NCBI GenBank assembly: GCA_020064725.1 | Contig: JAGTWJ010000019.1 | Span: 2,108,001 to 2,172,000 of the forward strand | Source: Drechslerella dactyloides | Taxonomy: Eukaryota > Ascomycota > Orbiliomycetes > Orbiliales > Orbiliaceae | DNA: 64,000 nt | Direction: 5' to 3' | In this document: in pieces, positions 57,365-64,000 of the stretch | Layout: each line of letters starts with the position of its first letter | How positions within the stretch are numbered: position 1 is the first letter of the stretch | Made by a program: the position numbers and the translations under genes | The notes under the pieces: model-generated | Database searches by the model: none | Seen by the model: the letters and a program-made list of their open reading frames with translations, nothing else | Told to the model about the DNA's origin: nothing

Positions 57365-59947
57365 CTTGCGTGATAGTGGGACGGGGTGGACGTGAAGACA
57401 GCAAAGAGGCGGGCCTACGTGAAGCTTAAAACGTGGTAGGCAGCAAAAGAAAAAACGTGACGGGCGAGCTTGTCAAACGCCGTGGTGGACAAGCAGAGAG
57501 CTAACCCGAGGAGGTTTTCTCTCACGCGGTGTAGGAAGAACGTGCTGGCGATGGTGATATCAATGGGATTGGATGCTGGTCCAAGGAATGAATGAAGGGG
57601 ATGGGAGAGGGAGAGGAGGAGAAGAGGAGAAAGCTTTTCGGTCTTCGGGGCTGCTTATGAATACGCTGTATAGCGTCGAGCTCGGGCGGGCCTCAAACTG
57701 CAGCTACAGCGAGAAAGGCACTTAGTTTACCGCAGCGAGACCTCCTACGCAGGGGTACGCGTTTGCAGCTGGCTGTTTACCAACAAGCATGCAAGCCAGC
57801 TTCAAATGGACATTCTTTCATTCATTCATGATTCACAGTCGATGTCGACAGGGTCCAGCGGCAGGCAGCCTGCCCGACTTGCATACGCGAGATTGCCTGT
57901 GTGAATCCACCGCCCACCGGCGGGCTGACTAACGCTGCCGCTGTGCCCAATCGCCGCGTCCGCCGGCCACGCGTGCCTTCGTGTTTGTTGCAAAGGGCAC
58001 GGAAGACGTGATGTCGTGTAAAGTGGTTTCCACAGCACGTTTGATAACATCGCGCTTTCCCGTGATGCACCTGCTCTTTCCAACCGCGCCGGTGACTCTT
58101 GCTGCGGCTATGACTCTTGCTTGCTAAGCAGCCGAGATATGCTTCCGGTCCTTCACGATCCGGCGTCCCGATCGCCTAGGCAATGAAGCCGTGGAGCTGC
58201 AATGCAATGTCGGTCCCTGGAGCCTGCAATGCGGGGTTCCAGATGAAGGTTTGCAGTTGCGTTGTGGTGCCGCCATCCTGATAGCGGGAGTTGGTTACGT
58301 AATCACCACCTTGTTCTCCTCGCCTCCTGCTCTTTCTCCCAACATCTTAACCACCCCACCACATTTATTTTCTGCAGACCGCCACTATTCTTCGTTCTCT
58401 TCTCTTTTTTGCGGTTGCCATCTTCTCATGATGTCCTTCTCTTAGATATCAAATTATATTGGACCGAGCAGTAAGACAGCGTCCTCATACATTCTGCAAT
58501 TTAGCTTGTCCACTTCGATTAACAGACTTACCTCACGTATTTCTATATATAACTCCCTCTATCACCGCTTACAAGCAAATGTATACTTGAGCTGATCCAG
58601 ATCAGATTTCAGAAAGCATGCATGAGGCATCGCCACTCCTCGCATTTCATTTCGGCGGATGATTACATGTCTCTCTAGAATCATAGCACTTGACAACGTT
58701 TGATATACTTATATATATATCTCTCACAGAGACCAAGGCCGATTATGAGAGTAGCATAAAGTCTACCCTTCCGGCACCTCGTAGAATTCTGGGGCAGTGT
58801 TCATATCATGACTACCCAGGAACTGCCCAAGGGACCTGAACCCCCGCCATGAATGCTTTCTATAATATCATGAATGATCTTTACACCTTAGACATGATCA
58901 GGTATATATATATATAATCCTGGTCCCAGCAACCTCGGTTCGTTGCAGCTGCGAGATGCGCAAGATATAACCCAAGACTGTTTGGACGTCTGAACCACCG
59001 GCTATACTATATGATGTTTAGACCTTGGTTCACGCCGTACGACTGAGCCCGCTCCTCCATAGAATTTAAGGAATCATGAATTTAAGATGATTCCTTCTGA
59101 GGCTTTCTCATGATCGCTGCGTACACTAACAGAATATGTCATGAGCTCCATTCGATTAATCAAGTGTATGATCATATAATTCGATCATCGCACACATATG
59201 TTGGGCGCGCGGGATAGGAGACCGAGAAGCATTCATCAGATTCAGACAATTTCATATGATTAATGTAGTAACCAGGCTTGGAACTGCGTGGGTTTGGCTT
59301 GCGAGACCAATCGAGCTCACAAACCCAGAGTTAAAGGACGAGATATATATGATAATCAAGCAAACTCAAAGCCACAAGCATATGCTCAAACGCGTACGTA
59401 TACGCTATATATGGATCTTTGTCCTCGAGGCTCGAGGACCAGAAGGTTACTATCACCAGTTATTGCATCCGGCCTCTTCTCCGCGTGACGTCTGGGATCT
59501 TTTGAAATAGAGCGTGCAATTCTGGACAGTGATGAATTTGTCTCGAGGACCAGGGGTTAGACGCAGGTATATGATACCTAGTTTCGATAGGTTCGCGCTG
59601 AAATCAAGCAGATGACCTGTACATTGGATCTCAGAATAAAAGTTTATTAGAGCACCATTTCGGCTGGATGTATAATTGCAGCATGCGTTAATTATATATT
59701 CATCTGAGCCTGGTAAGTCCCAGCAAGAGTGTTGTATGTTGTAGGCAGGGTTTATATAACCGGCCAGTAGCAGCGGTGCAGAAACCCTTCCTTTTTCCAG
59801 TGGGGAATCGAATGACGTCTCCTTGCAGCAGCTAGCCAGGAATCAGTCTTCGAAACCATTGAGTCCCATCTCCACCATCTCCGCGTTACTATCCTACCGC
59901 AACTCCGCACTCGATCCAGGTGTCCATTAACCGACCCAGTTGACAAG
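57365..59947. other. Divergent intergenic region
   Basis: 2.6 kb between rnr1 (minus) and the peroxiredoxin gene (plus). The rnr1 side carries purine-rich tracts (57590-57635) and an ACGCGT. 58500-59750 is AT-rich with tatata runs (58707-58720, 58903-58915) and could be decayed repeat DNA, but no element is readable. Confidence 0.45.
57757..57762. promoter_or_regulatory. MCB-like ACGCGT upstream of rnr1
   Basis: One palindromic ACGCGT, 393 bases before the rnr1 ATG. MluI cell-cycle boxes bound by MBF drive S-phase expression of RNR1 in yeasts. A single copy is weak evidence. Confidence 0.35.
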
Positions 59948-60903
59948 ATGAGCCTCCTACGCAACTCGATTCCGCGCCAATGGGCACGAGTTTCCCTCCT
60001 TCGCCAGTTCCACACCTCACCGGCCCGCATGATTGCAGTTGGAGATGCTATCCCTAGTGTGCAGCTCAAGGAAGACTCCCCTGGCAATGTCGTTGACATT
60101 GCGAACGAAATACAGGGTCTCAAGAAAGCTGTTATCGTGGGAGTCCCTGCCGCCTTCAGTACGTGATACACAACCTCCTTCCGAGTGCTCCGACACCCAA
60201 TATGAGGATACAAGATCACATTGGAGCTATGAGTAGCTACGTTACTGATAATAGAGTCACCATAATCAAGGCCCGGCATGCTCGTCTACCCATGTTCCAG
60301 GCTTTATTAAACATAAGGCGACTGAGAGCACGCCCACGTTCGTGGTTGCTGTGAACGACCCGTTTGTGATGAAGGTGCGTTTGTATCTCTAACTATACCT
60401 TTTATCCCGAAAGGCGAAATTGGTTTACTGATTGTGTCTGGTGCTATAGGCATGGAAAGAATCCGATCTCTTGAACGGAGCTACAAAAGTCGGCGTAAGT
60501 GCCCGGATATTCCACCCATATAGAGCTGCGATACACAACAATCACCGACTTTATCCTACAAAACGTCCGACGCTGCTTCTGCAACCGACCCAAGTCGTAT
60601 GACGAGAGAATCCTATTCTGACAGACGCAATGCGCAGATGCGGTTCCTTGCGGACTCTACTGGTGAGTTCGCCAAGAAGATGGGCATGACGTTCGACAAA
60701 TCGGTGGACATCTTTGGAACATTGAGGAACAAGCGATACGCGGTGGTCGTTGAAGATGGCAAGGTGACCAAGGTGGTTGAGGAGCCGGATAACACGGGAG
60801 TCAACGGTAGGCGGAATTCAAGCTCTTCTCACCCCTAAAATCGTCACGTTCCAATACTTACTGGTCCGATTCTACAGAGACGACAGCGGAAAAGGTCTTT
60901 TGA
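59948..60903 (+). CDS. Prx5-like atypical peroxiredoxin, probably mitochondrial
   Basis: Thiol peroxidase that reduces hydrogen peroxide and alkyl hydroperoxides. Five exons, 59948-60158, 60271-60374, 60450-60494, 60638-60806 and 60878-60903, encode 184 residues. The first 27 residues (RNSIPRQWARVSLLRQFHTS) form a basic, Ser-rich, acid-free helix typical of a mitochondrial presequence. Met28 (MIAVGDAIPS) matches the usual start of the shorter cytosolic or peroxisomal forms. The peroxidatic cysteine lies in FSPACSSTHVPGF. It is the only cysteine in the protein, so this is a one-Cys enzyme. The C-terminus (TTAEKVF) lacks the SKL/AKL peroxisomal signal of related allergens such as Asp f 3. Intron 1 uses an AAG acceptor. 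Confidence 0.9.
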
Positions 60904-62071
60904 GAAATCGAACGGCGTGCAAAGCACAACTTTGGTATGTATATAGAGGGCGTCCTATATAGACCCAATTTGCAAGGAAACATGGATACGGTTTGCAGTC
61001 GGAAAAACACCGACTGTATCACAAGCTATGAGTAAGCAGTGCAGTCTAGGCTCGTGATGGAATCAAAGGCATCCTTGTATGAAGGAAAAGGAGGCCAACC
61101 AAGCCGTGGATATGATCCAGAACCAACACCACGCCACGCGTGACGGCAGACTGGGGCAAAACGGCGCCAGAGACCTAAGCTCCGGTCGGCGAGACGCTGT
61201 CCTCCTTGACCGGTCCCGGGGTCGGCCTTAACTAACACCTGCCAAAGGAAGACGAGGCGAAAGGCGTGTAAAGCCGAGGGGTGTGGGTCTGGGCGTCATC
61301 ACGCTGCAGGTTTACATAAACTGCGTCGGCGGAGGCGGCAGTTATCTGATGATCGAGATAAAAGCCTCGTCATCCCGCCAAAAGCCTCCTTGTCGCACAA
61401 CACCATGCACACTTTCCTCGTCTGACGCCGTCGCCGCTTTCGCATCCGTAGCCATTCACGTCGCAGCTGCGGCGTCTTTCGCGATAGTCCACCGCGCCCT
61501 TTGGGGAAGCCCGTAGTCTCTCGGCTCTTCGCTATTGTGCTTGTGAAGATTACCAAGAAAATATTTTCTAAGAAAAACCTCGCGGTAAAATTTCTGGTGA
61601 TTCCTACCGCCGTGCGCGTCCTCCACTGCACTGTTCCGGTAGCTTCCTGTGGCGATATTGCCACTGCTCCCATCTTCCTTCCTCTGTTGCTTCATCTCAG
61701 CGACATTAAAACACGAAGAAAGAAACACCATCCGCAAGCTCGCGCTATTCCTGTCGTAGCATAGTTCCGCGCAGCCGTTTCAAACCACGCTGAAATTCGT
61801 TGAACCCTTCCTGCCCACCAGCCAACCAGCTCCTACTACATCTATTGCTGGCACTGTCTGTTACTACTATTCTTGTCGCCGGGGCAAGTCTGGCAAACCA
61901 ACCGCCTTTGTTCGATCCGCTCATCCCGCTTGTCGCTCCGTGCGGTGTTCCTCCCACCGATCTCGCTTTTCCACCTCTCGAATCTTTCTTCCAGTTGCAA
62001 CAACCCATCTTCAACGCCCGTCCCCCTACACAACCGTCAAGCTGGCTGCCCTGGGTGCAAAGTTGGAACGG
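60904..62071. other. Intergenic and leader of the Mrs3/4 gene
   Basis: About 1.2 kb. Open frames crossing 61300-61760 on both strands are low in domain content. The last 200 bases are pyrimidine-rich and are probably the leader of the carrier gene. Confidence 0.45.
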
Positions 62072-63815
62072 ATGGCGGACGTCGAGCCTCCGCAGGAGTA
62101 CGAATATGAGGTATGCCCGTGACCATCGACGCCGTTCTATTTGTATATCGCGTCTACGTCATGTATACGTGCTGCTGCTGCTGTGCTGCGATGATCAGAG
62201 ATCCGTTCGCTAACTATCGCAAAACCGTCTCTTCCGTCTCCCGCCCCTTCAATTGGCGGCGTTGGAGACGGTGGTGGCGCTAGGTGCACTCGTACAGGCT
62301 CTTCCACCGAATACCTCGCTGTTGTCGAACCTCCTGGCCGGCGCCTTTGCCGGTATCATGGAGCATACGGTCATGTATCCAGTAGACGCGATCAAGGTGT
62401 GTGCTTCCGTCGCCGCCCTGGCCTTGAGCGCCGGCACCGATATCCGCCCTATGGCAGTCGGGATGGAGTTGGAAGAAATTTCTCTCGCCATCTTGAACCG
62501 CGAACCTACGAGACAGGGGGGTCCGGGGGCGTATTAGCCTCAAGAAACGGCAACCCGTGCTTCTGATATATGAGATGAAGCTAATCAAGCATTCCAAATA
62601 TGAATTATAGACGAGGATGCAAATTGTCAACCCGGCGTCCGCGACGGCGTATACCGGCATCGCCAATGCTGTTTCCCAAATCTCCGCAACAGAAGGCGCG
62701 AGAACGCTGTGGCGGGGGATCAGCAGCGTGGTTGTTGGGGCTGGTATGCGCCCCTCACATCTCAAGCCGGCGTGGGATATACAGCCCGATACGCCTCGTT
62801 CAGGATTTCTGAAGCTGAAGCTGAACTATCTTGAATCTCAGGGCCCGCACACGCCGTATACTTTGCCACGTACGAGTTCGTGAAGCATAATCTAGGAGGA
62901 AACGTCGGAGATGAGCATCACCCGATTGCTGTCGGTATGTGGGGTCTTGTGGTGTATCCCATCGCGAGGAAGACGCAGTTCTCAAGGTCCAGCTGCTGAC
63001 TTCATTGGCTGTAGCGAGCGCCGGCGCCTGTGCAACAATCGCCAGCGATGCCTTGATGAACCCTTTTGACGGTATGCCCACCCCGCTTTCAAAACAGTGT
63101 TCCCATCCGCCGGAATATTTTGAAATCTGACAAGTTTGAAATTTCATGTTGTAAATTGGAATCACAGTGATCAAACAACGCATGCAGATGCGCAACTCAA
63201 CCTACAGCTCCGTGTCCGATTGTGCGCGTACAGTCTATGCCCGCGAAGGCCTCCGCGCCTTTTATCTATCCTATCCGACGACTCTGGCCATGACGGTGCC
63301 CTTCACTGCGATCCAGTTTACCGCCTACGAGTCGCTGTCGAAAGTTCTGAATCCGAAGAAGAAGTATGATCCGATGACGCATTGCTTGAGCGGTGGGATG
63401 GCTGGCGCCATCGCGGCGGGGCTGACAACCCCGTTGGATGTCATAAAGACGATGCTACAGACAAGAGGGAACAGCCCGGACCTACAGATCCGCAATTGTA
63501 AGTTTATCGGCCGCATGATAACACGTGCGGCTCATAAGCGAAGATAGGGATCTCAGTGCTGACACATCTTTTTCTACTTACCAGGTAGTAGCCTAGCTGA
63601 CGCCGCCCGCATAATCCATGAGCGGGAAGGCTTCAAAGGTTTCCTAAGGGGTCTTAAGCCTCGTATTGTTAACGCAATGCCCAGCACAGCAATATGCTGG
63701 ACGAGCTATGAGATGGCAAAGTAGGCTCCCGTTCCTAGAGGTTATTAACATCAACAGCATGGCTAACGGCGAAATTAGATACTATTTCTACGGTCGCCAC
63801 CAGGAAGAAGTCTAG
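62072..63815 (+). CDS. mrs4: Mrs3/Mrs4-type mitochondrial iron carrier (mitoferrin)
   Basis: Inner-membrane carrier that imports Fe2+ into mitochondria for heme and Fe-S cluster synthesis. Eight exons, 62072-62110, 62298-62396, 62611-62743, 62842-62934, 63015-63071, 63168-63497, 63585-63720 and 63779-63815, encode 307 residues, the usual size. Three carrier repeats are visible with signatures PVDAIK, PFDVIK and PLDVIK. The first is preceded by MEHTVMYP and followed by TRMQ, the combination characteristic of mitoferrins rather than other carriers. The first signature ends exactly at a donor and the second is split by an intron. The short hydrophilic N-terminus MADVEPPQEYEYE is its own exon. 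All splices are GT-AG and in phase. The C-terminus is KYYFYGRHQEEV. Confidence 0.94.
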
Positions 63816-64000
63816 AGTGGCACAGAAAATAAAAAAGGGTAGTGCGAGAGCTACTTCAGAGGGCAATATAGCTCATCGGTTTGATTTGTCGAAACCCTGG
63901 ATGCCTCGATCGTATATATATAACACGTCATATTCCTGGATCATCTATCTCCGCTACAGCTTCTATCACCTCGTCCATAACCCTTTCGCAACACTCAGTC
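63816..64000. other. 3' flank at window edge
   Basis: Short AT-rich 3' sequence of the carrier gene, with a tatatatataac run near 63914. Nothing else is visible. Confidence 0.4.

Noticed and set aside
1..64000. Secondary-metabolite cluster, CRISPR array, rRNA or intact transposon
   Set aside because: No PKS, NRPS, terpene synthase, P450, transposase, reverse transcriptase or regularly spaced repeats were seen on either strand.

Overview
The window is nuclear DNA of a filamentous ascomycete (Pezizomycotina, most likely Eurotiomycetes such as an Aspergillus/Talaromyces relative; the class is an inference). Short introns of about 45-200 nt carry GTRNGT donors, CTAAC-type branch sites and YAG acceptors. 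The proteins read as fungal housekeeping families. No prokaryotic operons, rRNA, CRISPR arrays, intact transposons or biosynthetic gene cluster were seen. Exon coordinates in the entries were worked out by hand from splice sites, and the reading frame closes across every junction except the ones flagged.

Layout, left to right: chl1-type DNA helicase (-, 1.4-4.7 kb); a disordered acidic protein of unknown function (+, 6.9-8.2 kb); NEP1/EMG1 rRNA methyltransferase (+, 9.5-10.5 kb), convergent with SEC24, a COPII coat subunit (-, 11.1-14.1 kb); a 3.2-kb AT-rich gap; a Fus3/Kss1-type MAP kinase (mpkB, +, 17.3-18.6 kb); a small two-helix membrane protein (-, 19.9-20.5 kb) divergent from a DUF2231-like membrane protein (+, 21.7-22.3 kb); a 5.9-kb gap that ends in a long leader; a C2H2 zinc-finger factor (+, 28.2-30.9 kb); a 3.5-kb gap with a possible ankyrin-like relic; a CorA-like metal-ion transporter (+, 34.4-37.2 kb); trehalose-6-phosphate phosphatase tps2 (+, 39.1-42.1 kb), convergent with a secreted glycerophosphodiester phosphodiesterase-like protein (-, 42.6-44.0 kb); a GH36 raffinose-synthase/Sip1-like alpha-galactosidase (-, 45.3-48.2 kb); a Reb1/TTF-I-like Myb protein (-, 48.8-51.9 kb); uroporphyrinogen-III synthase hem4 (-, 52.6-53.6 kb); ribonucleotide reductase large subunit rnr1 (-, 54.3-57.4 kb); a mitochondrial-type Prx5-like peroxiredoxin (+, 59.9-60.9 kb); and the Mrs3/4-type mitochondrial iron carrier (+, 62.1-63.8 kb).

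The genes serve separate core functions: sister-chromatid cohesion and replication, ribosome biogenesis, secretion, MAPK signalling, stress-protectant sugar, heme, dNTP supply and mitochondrial iron. The right end (hem4, rnr1, peroxiredoxin, Mrs3/4) is loosely iron- and redox-themed, but nothing shows co-regulation. I did not find a convincing new biological system. The points most worth checking are the chl1 helicase, whose Walker A motif cannot be restored by ordinary GT-AG splicing; two competing open frames at the C-terminus of the CorA-like transporter; several very small exons; and a possible decayed ankyrin-like gene.
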